Shown here piece after piece: positions 9,574 to 18,322 of a stretch of DNA of 64,000 nucleotides. Source of the DNA: Caballeronia turbans (lineage in GTDB: Bacteria > Pseudomonadota > Gammaproteobacteria > Burkholderiales > Burkholderiaceae). Each line of letters begins with the position of its first letter. The first letter of the stretch is position 1. The notes beneath the pieces were generated by a model. That model did no database searches. It saw only the letters and a program-made list of their open reading frames with translations, and was not told where the DNA came from. The position numbers and the translations under genes are program-made. The stretch covers positions 62,001 through 126,000 of the forward strand of contig FCOD02000014.1 of assembly GCA_001544655.2 (NCBI GenBank), read 5' to 3'.

Positions 9574-10647
9574 ATGGAAAGACGCGACGCGGTTCTGGAA
9601 GGTCTTACGAAAGATCAGCGTGGAATCGAGATCGGGCCGTGGTTCAACCCACTCGCGTCCAAGGCGGAGGGTTACCAGTGCCTGGTGCTAGATGTATTTG
9701 ACCTCGCCACGCTCAGGCAGCGCGCCACTGAAATAGCCAACGTTGCCGATAATATTCGGGATCGGATTGAAGATGTCGACCTATTGGGCTCATCCACGGA
9801 TATCGAGGAGCTTGTCGAAGCGCGTGGTGAATTGGGCAAATTCGACTACATTGTGTCCTCGCACAATTTTGAGCATTTACCCAATCCGATCAAGTTCCTG
9901 CAAGGGTGTGCCAAGGCTCTGAAACCCAGCGGGATAATTTCGATGGCCATTCCCGACAAGCGATCGTGTTTCGATTATTTTCGGCCATTAACGTCGCTCG
10001 GCCAGTGGATCGACGCCTATGAAGCGCAGCGAGACAAACCGACGCGCGCACAGTACTTCGATCTGTATTCGTGCCTCGCCGCGTTTGACACCGGAAATGG
10101 GGCAAGTATCGCGTTTCATCGTGGCGTACCACCGGACAAGGTTTCCTCGAGTTTGAGCCTTGACCGGTACTATGCTGAGTGGCAAGAGCAATCGAGATCG
10201 GGCAGCGAGCAATACCTGGATACTCATTGTTCCGTATTTACACCTGCGTCGTTTGAATTGTTGATCCGGGACCTTGGTTATCTCGGCCTTGCCCCATTCG
10301 AAATTGTCCGGGTATTCGACTCGCCTGGCGTCGAGTTCTATGCGCGATTGAAACGCTCGGATTCGCCGTCGTCTTTGCGGCCGCCTGATTACGAGGATAC
10401 GCGAAACACGCTCCTTCGTCGGATACTGGATGAAAGTTCTGAAGCGTCGAATACGAGACTAGAAGCGACCGAGCTCAGAAATCAAAACACCAGATTGAAA
10501 GATGAATTGAGCGCTTTGCATCGAGAGATCGAAGCGTTGAAGCGCGAAGCTGCTTTGCGCGATCACGAATTATCTGCGGTGAGAACGTCTACGAGCTGGC
10601 GGATTACTTCGCCATTGCGGCGCGCCGTCACGATCTTGCGAAAGTGA
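9574..10647 (+). CDS. SAM methyltransferase with C-terminal coiled coil and WRITSPLR tail
   Basis: A 357-residue protein. The N-terminal ~250 residues are a methyltransferase with a GIEIGP motif at residues 17-22, the FDYIVSSHNFEHLPNPIKFL segment (motifs typical of Methyltransf_11-like enzymes), and a post-catalytic VFTPASFELLIRDLGY region. Residues ~275-335 are a coiled coil (repeated LEATELRNQNTRLKDELS pattern), followed by TSTSWRITSPLRRA near the C-terminus. The same tail motif ends the 3220-5187 product and sits inside the 10806-13526 product. The acceptor is probably a sugar of the O-chain. The GGGTGA upstream of ATG is a modest ribosome-binding site. Confidence 0.7.
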   Translation: MERRDAVLEGLTKDQRGIEIGPWFNPLASKAEGYQCLVLDVFDLATLRQRATEIANVADNIRDRIEDVDLLGSSTDIEELVEARGELGKFDYIVSSHNFEHLPNPIKFLQGCAKALKPSGIISMAIPDKRSCFDYFRPLTSLGQWIDAYEAQRDKPTRAQYFDLYSCLAAFDTGNGASIAFHRGVPPDKVSSSLSLDRYYAEWQEQSRSGSEQYLDTHCSVFTPASFELLIRDLGYLGLAPFEIVRVFDSPGVEFYARLKRSDSPSSLRPPDYEDTRNTLLRRILDESSEASNTRLEATELRNQNTRLKDELSALHREIEALKREAALRDHELSAVRTSTSWRITSPLRRAVTILRK

Positions 10648-10805
10648 CCATAAGAGCCAGGCTTGAGAAATTCCTCATTTCCCGGCAACTGACACGATCG
10701 GCGAATTCCGCTGCTACATTGTGAATGCCGCGCCTGTCCGCCGTTGACTGACGCTGAGTATACTGAGGCCTTCACATCATCCGACGCGAACCCACCGCGA
10801 GCAGC

Positions 10806-13526
10806 ATGCAGAATTTTTTGAACACGCCATTGCAATCCGACGTCAGCGATCACGGACTCGGCAGCCTTTGCGATTCTTCGCTCGATCCCATCTTCTGGCG
10901 GGCCGAACGAATCGATGCAATGAGCGCCTGGTGCGAGCACATTCCCTTAGCTTACTGGCTGATTGCGGCCACGGCGCCGCGTTCTTTCGTCGAACTGGGT
11001 ACGCACAGCGGCGTTTCATATGCCGCGTTCTGCTCGGCTGTCGAGCGCAGCAAGCTTGCTACGCGTTGCTACGCCGTGGACACGTGGGCCAGCGACCGAC
11101 GTCCGGGAGAGACTGGCGACGCGGTGTACTCGGATCTGCTCGCATACAACGACCGGCGCTTCCGCGCGTTCTCCAACCTGTTGCGCACGACATTCGACGA
11201 GGCCGCGCTTCAGTTCCCGGATGGCTCCATCGACTTGTTGCATATCAACGGTTTGCGCACCTACGACGCCGCACGACACGATTTCGATCTCTGGCTTCCC
11301 AAGCTGAGCGACCGCGCAATCGTTCTCTTGCACAACACCAACGAGAAACGAAGCGACGCCGGCGCAGGACGGCTGTGGTCGGAGTTAAACGGACGTTACC
11401 CTTCGTTCGAATTTCTGCATGGACACGGTCTGGGTGTGCTCGCCGTCGGCGCTCACGCGCCCGAATCGGTACAGCGTCTTTGCGGATTGAACGACGATGG
11501 CGTCGCGAGAACCCGCGACCGCTTCGCGATGCTGGGTGAACGATGGGAAAGCGAGCGGCGCGAGCGTGCGCATGCAGCGCGGCCATCGCGGGAATCGGAC
11601 GAACGAGCCCGTACGAGCGAAATCGACGAGATCCGTCAGCGTCTGCAAGAAGCGAAAGGCGCACTCGCCGCCGCGACCACGGTTGCCGAGCATGAAACCC
11701 GCCAACGTCTCGCACTCGAGCAGGATCTGCGCAAGGCGCGCGCGCGCATCCTTTCAGTGGAAGACGCCCGCGCCGACCTCGAAGCGCAGATGACGCACGC
11801 ACTCGACGATGCGCAACAGCGGGCATCCGAAGCGGAAGAGGCGTTGCGCGGCATCGAATCGAGCACCATCTGGCGCGCCACGCGCCCGCTGCGCTCAGTG
11901 CTTGCGCAAGCGCCCGGAGGACGTCGCAATGTCGGAGCCGCCCTGCGCGCGCGCGGCGCGCGGATCGCCAGGCAGCTTCCGCTCGGTCTCGGCGGACGCG
12001 CGCGTCTGGAAGAGAATGCACGGATCGTCGCCGGGTCCCCGCTCTTCGACGCCGAGTGGTACGTGCAGCAATATCCGGGCGCGTCGGGGAAAAGCGCGGC
12101 ACATCACTTTGTGAGCGTGGGCACGGCGGAGCATCACGACCCGAGTCCGCTCTTCGATGCCCAGTGGTATTTGAAGCACAACCCCGATGTCGCCGCGCAC
12201 GGCATGAACCCGCTCGTGCATTTCGAGAAGTTCGGCCGCGCGGAAGGCCGCGCAATTCGCGCTCTCGACGGCAAGACGGCGGAGCCTGCCATCGAACCGG
12301 TCGAGGCCGCCTTTCCGGCGCCGGCGGCCGGCTGGAAGCCCGAACGGGCCGGCCCCGATCTGCACTCGCTTTTCGCGCAACGATTCGCACCCATCGCGCC
12401 GCTGAGGATTTTCCGCGTCGCCGGACAGGAACAGCACGTGACACTCGTCATCGACAGCGTCAACGGCGGACCGCTTGCCAACGATCCGCGCGCGGGCCTC
12501 GCCCTCGCGGCGACGCTCGCTAGGCGCATCGGAGCCGGCCTGCGGATCGTCACCCGCCTCGAAGCCATCGACGCCGGAAACGTCGACATGTTGCTCCGAC
12601 ATCACGGGATCGAGTGGCACGGCAACATCGATTTCGTCTACTCGGCGGTCAACGACGGCACGGCCGTCGCCGTGGGACCGAACGACCTGTTCCTCACGAC
12701 AAACTGGTGGAATGCGCACGCGGCAACGCGCGTCGTCGAGCCGCGCCGGATCGTTCACCTTCTGCAGGAAGACGAACGCGCGCTCTATGCATGCGGAGAA
12801 GAACAACTGCGCTGCGCCGAAACGATTGCCACGCCGGGGCTGCGCCTCGTGGTCGATTCGCAGACGCTGCACGCCCACCTCGTCGCCGATGGAGTCGTTC
12901 CGGCCGACACGCCCTGGTTCGAACCCGCCGCAGCGCACGCCATTCCGTCCGAAAAGGCGCCGCAGCTTCCCGAATGCAAGCGCCGGTTCGTCTTCTACGC
13001 GCGGCCCGATCAGCCGCGTCACCTATACTGGCGTGGCCTCGAAGCGATCGGAGCGTGCGTCGAGGACGGCATCCTGAACCCGCAAGAGTGGGAAGTGCAT
13101 TTCTTCGGCGCGGGACTGACGCCTCTGGCGCTGACCGGCGCCGTCTATCCGCAACTTCACGAACTGACGTCGTTGGCGGACGCGAGCGGCGATCCCGGAC
13201 GCGTCATCCAGACGGCGGACGTCGCGCTGTGTCTGATCGAATCGCCGCATCCCGGCTATGTGACGCTCGATCTCGCAAGTGCCGGCATTCAGGTCGTGTC
13301 GAATCGATACGGTGTCAAGACATCGCTTGAGCGCTATGCGCCTAATCTGCAATGCGTCGATCCGAGTGTCGCGAGCCTGAAAGCCGCAATTCGCGACGCG
13401 GCGCAGCGCAGGCGCGTTCCCGCGGCCGCGCCTCGCCCGGCGCACTGGGAATCGTTGCTCTCGACCGCGCTGGCGGGTCTCGAAACGTCCGCAACGTCGG
13501 ATACGGGAGCATCGCCCAATGTTTAA
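10806..13526 (+). CDS. Methyltransferase-like, coiled coil, repeat and WsaF-like glycosyltransferase fusion
   Basis: This 906-residue protein has four segments. Residues ~45-215 are a Methyltransf_24-like domain (FVELGTHSGVSYAAF at 61-75). Residues ~245-350 are a coiled coil ending in SSTIWRATRPLR (352-363). Residues ~412-485 hold two copies of an SPLFDA-WY-P repeat that in relatives reads WYLxxNPDVAxxGxNPLxHF. From ~530 a WsaF/rhamnosyltransferase-like GT-B domain runs to the end (HVTLVIDSVNGG, RIVHLLQEDE, HPGYVTLDLASAG). Compared with the paralogous domain in the 3220-5187 gene, two acidic residues are replaced by Asn (HING at ~147, LHNT at ~175), so methyl transfer may be lost. It overlaps the next gene by 8 bases. 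Confidence 0.7.
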   Translation: MQNFLNTPLQSDVSDHGLGSLCDSSLDPIFWRAERIDAMSAWCEHIPLAYWLIAATAPRSFVELGTHSGVSYAAFCSAVERSKLATRCYAVDTWASDRRPGETGDAVYSDLLAYNDRRFRAFSNLLRTTFDEAALQFPDGSIDLLHINGLRTYDAARHDFDLWLPKLSDRAIVLLHNTNEKRSDAGAGRLWSELNGRYPSFEFLHGHGLGVLAVGAHAPESVQRLCGLNDDGVARTRDRFAMLGERWESERRERAHAARPSRESDERARTSEIDEIRQRLQEAKGALAAATTVAEHETRQRLALEQDLRKARARILSVEDARADLEAQMTHALDDAQQRASEAEEALRGIESSTIWRATRPLRSVLAQAPGGRRNVGAALRARGARIARQLPLGLGGRARLEENARIVAGSPLFDAEWYVQQYPGASGKSAAHHFVSVGTAEHHDPSPLFDAQWYLKHNPDVAAHGMNPLVHFEKFGRAEGRAIRALDGKTAEPAIEPVEAAFPAPAAGWKPERAGPDLHSLFAQRFAPIAPLRIFRVAGQEQHVTLVIDSVNGGPLANDPRAGLALAATLARRIGAGLRIVTRLEAIDAGNVDMLLRHHGIEWHGNIDFVYSAVNDGTAVAVGPNDLFLTTNWWNAHAATRVVEPRRIVHLLQEDERALYACGEEQLRCAETIATPGLRLVVDSQTLHAHLVADGVVPADTPWFEPAAAHAIPSEKAPQLPECKRRFVFYARPDQPRHLYWRGLEAIGACVEDGILNPQEWEVHFFGAGLTPLALTGAVYPQLHELTSLADASGDPGRVIQTADVALCLIESPHPGYVTLDLASAGIQVVSNRYGVKTSLERYAPNLQCVDPSVASLKAAIRDAAQRRRVPAAAPRPAHWESLLSTALAGLETSATSDTGASPNV

Positions 13527-14757
13527 CTCCGTGTTCGAGAATCCGCTGCGTTACGCGCATCCCTGGGACTTGAACTTCGAGCGACGCTACGAAGCCTTGA
13601 TGAAGCGTCCCCGGCGCGTGGCCTACTTCTATGAAAAGCCGGACAGCACGACGTTCCGCTACCGCGTCTTCAACATGACGCAGGCGCTCGAAGCCGACGC
13701 TGCATCCGGCGTGTCCGCGTCGTGGTTCTTTCGTGAAGACCTGCCGCACATGACGCGCATCGTCGACCGGATCGACACGCTCGTCTTCTGCCGCACCCAT
13801 TTCTCTCCGAGTATCGGCGAGCTGATCGACCGGGCGCGCCGGCGCGGCGTGCGCGTGCTCTTCGACGTCGACGATCTCGTCTTCGATACCGACTACGTTC
13901 ACCTCATTCTCAGTTCGCTCGATCAGGACGCGAACAATGAAGCGGCGCTGAACGGCTGGTTCGCGTCGATCGCGCGCCAGGGCTCGCTGCTCAAGATGTG
14001 CGACGGCGCCATCGTGACAAACGCGTTTCTCGGCGATCGCATTCGCGCATTCGCGCCGTCGCTCGATATCTCGACGGTCCCGAACTTCCTCAATCGTGAG
14101 CAACAGGCCGTGTCCGAGCGGATGTTCGAGCAAAAGCGCGAGCGCGACTTCGAGTCTTCACAACCGTTTCATATCGGTTACTTCAGCGGCACGCCCACGC
14201 ATCGGCGCGATTTTGAGATTGCTGTGCCGGCGCTTGCGCGGCTACTTCGCGACGACAGTCGGCTCAGGCTGCTGATCGTCGGCGCGCTCGAATCCGCCGA
14301 GGTTCTCAAGCCCTACAAGCACAGGATCGACCGCTATCCGCTGCAGGACTACATGAACCTGCAACGTCTGATCGCGCGCACCGAACTGAATATCGGCCCG
14401 CTGCTCGACAACCTGTTCACGAACTGCAAGTCGGAGCTCAAGTTCTTCGAAGCGGCGATCACCGGCACCGTCACAATCGCGAGCCCGACCTACGCATTCC
14501 GGCAGGCGATCACGGACGGCATCACCGGACTGCTTTCCCGGTCGCACGAATGGCACTCGAAGCTGGAGCGCGCGGTCGAATTGCTCGATGACCGGCAGCG
14601 CTATGCCGACATGAGCGCCGCGGCTTACGAGCACGCGCGAAACGTCTACGGATGGAACCGGCAGACCACGGCCATCCATCACGCGCTGTTCAGGGATGCG
14701 CCGGAGCAACGGCTGGCGCAGACGGGCGTGAAGGCAGAAGTCTCCGTCACGCCCTGA
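13519..14757 (+). CDS. Glycosyltransferase, GT4-like
   Basis: A 412-residue GT-B enzyme without membrane segments. The N-terminal domain includes RRVAYFYEKPDSTTFRYRVF and VLFDVDDLVFD. The C-terminal Rossmann domain starts FHIGYFSGTPTHRRDFE and carries SELKFFEAAITGTVTIAS, the donor-phosphate and nucleotide-binding region of GT4 enzymes. The start codon lies inside the last codons of the WsaF-like gene, which implies coupled translation and a shared function. It converges on wzt, with 21 bases between the two stop codons and no obvious terminator hairpin. The sugar is unknown, and rhamnose is possible given rfbBACD downstream. Confidence 0.75.
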   Translation: MFNSVFENPLRYAHPWDLNFERRYEALMKRPRRVAYFYEKPDSTTFRYRVFNMTQALEADAASGVSASWFFREDLPHMTRIVDRIDTLVFCRTHFSPSIGELIDRARRRGVRVLFDVDDLVFDTDYVHLILSSLDQDANNEAALNGWFASIARQGSLLKMCDGAIVTNAFLGDRIRAFAPSLDISTVPNFLNREQQAVSERMFEQKRERDFESSQPFHIGYFSGTPTHRRDFEIAVPALARLLRDDSRLRLLIVGALESAEVLKPYKHRIDRYPLQDYMNLQRLIARTELNIGPLLDNLFTNCKSELKFFEAAITGTVTIASPTYAFRQAITDGITGLLSRSHEWHSKLERAVELLDDRQRYADMSAAAYEHARNVYGWNRQTTAIHHALFRDAPEQRLAQTGVKAEVSVTP

Positions 14758-14778
14758 AGCGAAGGCGCGACAAGAAAA

Positions 14779-15492
14779 TCAGCGTTCTTCGATGCGTCCG
14801 TGCTGGAAGGTCAGCACGCGATTGCACATCTTCTCGACGAGGCTCGGCGAGTGCGAAGCCAGCACGAGGATGGACGAGTTCTCGACGACCTTGTCGAGAC
14901 GCTCGGCCGCCTTCTCGTTAAACGCGGCATCGCCGACGGACAGCCATTCGTCCATCAGTACGATATCGGCATGAATGGATGTCGAGACCGCAAAGGCCAG
15001 GCGCAGCAGCATGCCGCTCGAATACGTCCGCACGGGCATGTTGAGGAAATCCTCGCCGAGCTCGCTGAATTCGGCGATCTCGTCTAGCTTGCGTTCGATC
15101 TCGCTGGGCTTGATGCCCATCATGATGCCGCGCAGGAAGATGTTCTCGTAGCCCGTCGCCTCGTGATCCATGCCGAGGGAAAGATCGATCAGCGAGACGA
15201 TCCGGCCGCGCACTTCCAGCGATCCGCCCACCGGTGGATACACGCCCGCAAGCACGCGCAGCATCGTGGTCTTGCCCGCGCCGTTGTGGCCGACGAGCCC
15301 GATGCGATCGCCCGCCTTGAATTCGAACGACACGTCGTCGAGCGCGCGCACGGTCACGCGCTTGGCGGCGTCGGCGGCGACGCGCCCCCCCGTGGTCGCC
15401 CGCATCAGCGACTTGCGCAGCGAGCGGTGCGACGCGTTATAAATCGGAAATTCGACGACGACGTTCTGCGCGCGAATGTATGAATCACTCAT
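14779..15492 (-). CDS. wzt: O-antigen ABC exporter ATPase without C-terminal glycan-binding domain
   Basis: The 237-residue product is a complete ABC ATPase: Walker A GHNGAGKTT at 68-76, signature YSSGMLLRL, Walker B IVLMDEWLS, and an H-loop in LVLASHS. It pairs with the Wzm permease to export lipid-linked O-polysaccharide across the inner membrane. I chose ATG 15492, which reads MSDSYIRAQNV and follows the wzm stop by 7 bases. Wzt proteins of the E. coli O9a type carry an extra C-terminal carbohydrate-binding domain of over 150 residues that reads a terminal cap. This protein ends right after the ATPase, as in exporters where synthesis and export are coupled without cap recognition. Confidence 0.85.
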   Translation of the reverse strand: MSDSYIRAQNVVVEFPIYNASHRSLRKSLMRATTGGRVAADAAKRVTVRALDDVSFEFKAGDRIGLVGHNGAGKTTMLRVLAGVYPPVGGSLEVRGRIVSLIDLSLGMDHEATGYENIFLRGIMMGIKPSEIERKLDEIAEFSELGEDFLNMPVRTYSSGMLLRLAFAVSTSIHADIVLMDEWLSVGDAAFNEKAAERLDKVVENSSILVLASHSPSLVEKMCNRVLTFQHGRIEER

Positions 15493-15499
15493 CGTAGAC

Positions 15500-16315
15500 T
15501 CACAGCCAGTATGCGATGCGATCACGGAAACGCCCTTGCAGCGCGATGCCGATCACGAGAAGTACAAAGGTGGTCGCAAGCGACCAGATCCACGAATCCA
15601 GCGGGAAATACCCGTTGATGATCGGCGCCCGCACGATCTCGATGAGATGCGCAAAAGGGTTGTACTGCGCCACCCATTGATGTTTTTCACCGAGCGCCTC
15701 CGGGCGCCAGATGATGGGCGTGACGTAGAAGAGCACCATCGTCGCGTTTTGAATGATCATCGGCATGTCGCGAAAGCGCGTGCAGAAGACGCTCACGACC
15801 ATCGAAATGGCGAGCATCGCGATGGTGCCTAGCAGCAGGCCCGGCAATGCCAGCCACGCATGCCACGTCAAACTCGGGCCCAGCAGGCCGATGACGATCA
15901 CGATGATCACGCAGTTGTGCCCGAGGATGATCAGGTTGCGCATGAGAATGCGCAGCAGATAGACGCCCATCGGGAAACGGATCTGCTTGATCGTGGATTC
16001 GAACTGCGTAAAGCCGGTGCACGCTTCGTTGATCTGCGCGGCGTAGAAAGTCCACACCACGTTGCCGATCGCGAAGAACGGCAGGAACGACTTGACGTCG
16101 TTCTTGAAGAGCACGGACCACAACACGCCCATCGTGCCGATCATGATGCCCGTGGAAAGCGTGACCCAGAACGGGCCGAGAATGGAGCGGCGATAGCGCT
16201 GCCGGATGTCGTACCAGGCGAGCAGCGCCCAAAGATGCGGATTGGCAAGCGCGGCCCAGAGATCGCGCAGACCTTTGAAGCGGTCGAGTGAGGTTGTGTT
16301 CATACCTGCTTGCAA
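15500..16315 (-). CDS. wzm: O-antigen ABC exporter permease
   Basis: A 271-residue ABC-2 type inner-membrane permease with about six transmembrane helices (for example ILGPFWVTLSTGIMIGTMGV and FLPFFAIGNVVWTFYAAQI) and the N-terminal LLAWYDIRQRYRRSILGPFW amphipathic region typical of Wzm/RfbA/TagG permeases. With the adjacent Wzt it forms the exporter of undecaprenyl-linked polysaccharide. No wzx or wzy gene was seen in this window, so the locus uses the ABC-dependent route. It lies downstream of three minus-strand glycosyltransferase genes, separated by 94 bases. Confidence 0.88.
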   Translation of the reverse strand: MQAGMNTTSLDRFKGLRDLWAALANPHLWALLAWYDIRQRYRRSILGPFWVTLSTGIMIGTMGVLWSVLFKNDVKSFLPFFAIGNVVWTFYAAQINEACTGFTQFESTIKQIRFPMGVYLLRILMRNLIILGHNCVIIVIVIGLLGPSLTWHAWLALPGLLLGTIAMLAISMVVSVFCTRFRDMPMIIQNATMVLFYVTPIIWRPEALGEKHQWVAQYNPFAHLIEIVRAPIINGYFPLDSWIWSLATTFVLLVIGIALQGRFRDRIAYWL

Positions 16316-16409
16316 AAATTTAGCTCACTATTGTATCTGAATGCGTTTTCGCGAAAGCACCGCGTGGGTCACGATTTCGTCTGACACCGCCTTCGCAACG
16401 ACGCGGGTT

Positions 16410-17351
16410 TCAGGTCCGAAGAAATCCTTCGGTAACTCCCTTCAGCATGGCTCGCGCCCTCGCCAGCCGTGGCGCGACGAACAGGCTTTGCAGCACGAAC
16501 AGCCGCACGAGCCGGCGTATCCAGAAACGCCGCCAGGGCGTCGGCACGTCCGCGGAGCGAATCAGCCGGACGGAATTGCGGAAATAGTAGTAGTCGCGAA
16601 GCGGGCTGTGCACCGCAAGCTCGCGTCGCCTGAGCAGCCAGAAAGACACCACTTCATCGCCGATCATGTGATTGAGGCGCGCGCGCGGCGCGCAGTACAT
16701 GGCAAAGCCCGATCGCTGCGCGCGCAGGCACCATTCGATGTCGACCTGATCGACGAAGTACGTTTCATCCATCGGGCCGACCGAATCGAATACCGCCATC
16801 GGTATCAGCGAGCCCGAAGCAATCAGATATTCGCATTCGGTGGGCTGCGAGGGCGGCGCCTGTACGAATCGAACGGCGCCATCGACGATCTGCGGCAACG
16901 GGGCCGCGGTCTGCGTCTGCCTGTCGATGATGACGGGCCCCACCGCCCCGAGCGCGACAGCACGCGCGGCGAGTTCCTCCGCCGCGACGCGCAGCGCGGC
17001 GACCATGTCAGGATCGGGCACGCTATCGTGATCGAGCAGTAGGACATGGGTCGCGCCAGTTGCCCTCGCCCATTCGATCCCACGATTCTGCGCCGCCGCG
17101 ACGCCCAGGTTCTTGTGCAGCCCGTGCAGCTCCGCCCGCGTGCCGCAAAGCCGCGCGACCTCGCGCGCCGATTCCTCGCGCGATCCGTTGTCGACCACGA
17201 CGATGCGCTCCACCTGCGCCCGCGTCGCCGTCAGCAGGGCGTCGAAAACGGCGGCGTCCGGATTCAGCGTGACCACGACGGCAACGATGCGGTGCGAGCC
17301 CGCCTTTCCATCCGGACACGGCCCGGCGCGCATCGCGTCCGTTCCGTTCAT
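16410..17351 (-). CDS. Glycosyltransferase family 2, RfbF-like rhamnosyltransferase
   Basis: The 313-residue product starts at ATG 17351, where ATGA overlaps the stop of the upstream gene. It has a GT-A domain: IVAVVVTLNPD, NLGVAAAQNRGIEWA, and the HVLLLDHDSVPD motif containing the DxD (DHD). ETYFVDQVDIEWCLRAQRSGF is a hallmark of rhamnosyltransferase-like GT2 enzymes such as RfbF/WbbL. The C-terminal ~80 residues with YYYFRNSVRLIR are also typical. The plus-strand gene at 20968-21897 is a clear paralogue. With dTDP-rhamnose genes nearby, rhamnosyl transfer is the best guess, but it is not proven. Confidence 0.78.
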   Translation of the reverse strand: MNGTDAMRAGPCPDGKAGSHRIVAVVVTLNPDAAVFDALLTATRAQVERIVVVDNGSREESAREVARLCGTRAELHGLHKNLGVAAAQNRGIEWARATGATHVLLLDHDSVPDPDMVAALRVAAEELAARAVALGAVGPVIIDRQTQTAAPLPQIVDGAVRFVQAPPSQPTECEYLIASGSLIPMAVFDSVGPMDETYFVDQVDIEWCLRAQRSGFAMYCAPRARLNHMIGDEVVSFWLLRRRELAVHSPLRDYYYFRNSVRLIRSADVPTPWRRFWIRRLVRLFVLQSLFVAPRLARARAMLKGVTEGFLRT

Positions 17352-18322
17352 GCGCTCGCCGCGTAACTGCCGATGAGCGACAGGATGCGCTGCGCCCGGC
17401 TCGCGTAGGTGTGATCCGCGATCGCCCGCGCCTGCGCTGCGCCGGCAAGGGCCGCGGCTTTCGCGGGATCGTCTCGGAGCATCTCCACATGCCGGCGCAA
17501 CTCGGCCGGTGTATCGAAGAGCAGGATTTCGCCCGCATCGGGATCGAAGTAATCGTAGATTTCCAGTCCTTCGACGAACATGCATTGCACCGTGCCCGCC
17601 ATCGCCGCTTCGAAGGTGCGCGGTCCTGGCGTGGGCGCGTCGAGGTTGAAGCGCGCGTTGGCGAGATCGAAACGGCGTCCGAAGTTGAGCGTCACGAGCG
17701 AACTCGCATAGTAATCGGGCAGCAAGCGGTTATCGATTCGCTCGTTGCGCGCGAACTTCAGCGTATCGGGCCATTCGGCCCCGAGTATTTCGACCTTCAG
17801 ATCGCCGAGAACCGGCGCGCAGTCGCGCAGCACGCCCACGCGGTTCGGAAAGCCGACGCCGCAAAAGAAGACTTCGCGATCCTTCGACGGCCGTGGCGCG
17901 CGATAGTGCTCCGCCCTGCTGGCGCCGAGCGGTACGTGATGCACGCGCGGATGCTGATAGTGCGTAACCGCCCAGCGATCGTTCGAGAAAATCACATCGG
18001 CGATCGGCAGAATCTTGTAGTTGAAGTCGAATTCGTAAGGATCGTCATGCAGCCAGAACGCAAGGCACGCACCGGTGCGAAGCGAATAGTTCTTCAGCCC
18101 GTGATAGACGCTCACGGCAGGCATACACGATCCGAATACGAGAACCAACTGCGGCGCGAATTCCTCGGCGCAGTATTCGGCGGCTTCGAGCGAGGTCACG
18201 CGCACTGCCGCGTCACCGAGAATCGCGCGAAAGCCTTCGGCGACATAGCCGCGCAACTGCGCATTGTTGTTGATCGAATCGGGCGATGCGCTGCATACCA
18301 GCACACGTTCTAGCGAGTCCAT
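17348..18322 (-). CDS. Glycosyltransferase, CgeB-like
   Basis: The start at ATG 18322 (MDSLERVLVCSAS) overlaps the end of the upstream gene by 13 bases. The open frame continues further upstream, but that part is the shadow of the neighbour. The 324-residue product has an N-terminal Rossmann domain with the GACLAFWLHDDPYEFDFN segment diagnostic of the CgeB family and FFCGVGFPNRVGVLRD at the inter-domain start. Its donor-binding region is PGPRTFEAAMAGTVQCMFVE, and the end is ADHTYASRAQRILSLI. It is related to the N-terminal half of the 18310-20892 product, so the two arose by duplication. Donor and acceptor are unknown. Confidence 0.72.
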   Translation of the reverse strand: MDSLERVLVCSASPDSINNNAQLRGYVAEGFRAILGDAAVRVTSLEAAEYCAEEFAPQLVLVFGSCMPAVSVYHGLKNYSLRTGACLAFWLHDDPYEFDFNYKILPIADVIFSNDRWAVTHYQHPRVHHVPLGASRAEHYRAPRPSKDREVFFCGVGFPNRVGVLRDCAPVLGDLKVEILGAEWPDTLKFARNERIDNRLLPDYYASSLVTLNFGRRFDLANARFNLDAPTPGPRTFEAAMAGTVQCMFVEGLEIYDYFDPDAGEILLFDTPAELRRHVEMLRDDPAKAAALAGAAQARAIADHTYASRAQRILSLIGSYAASA

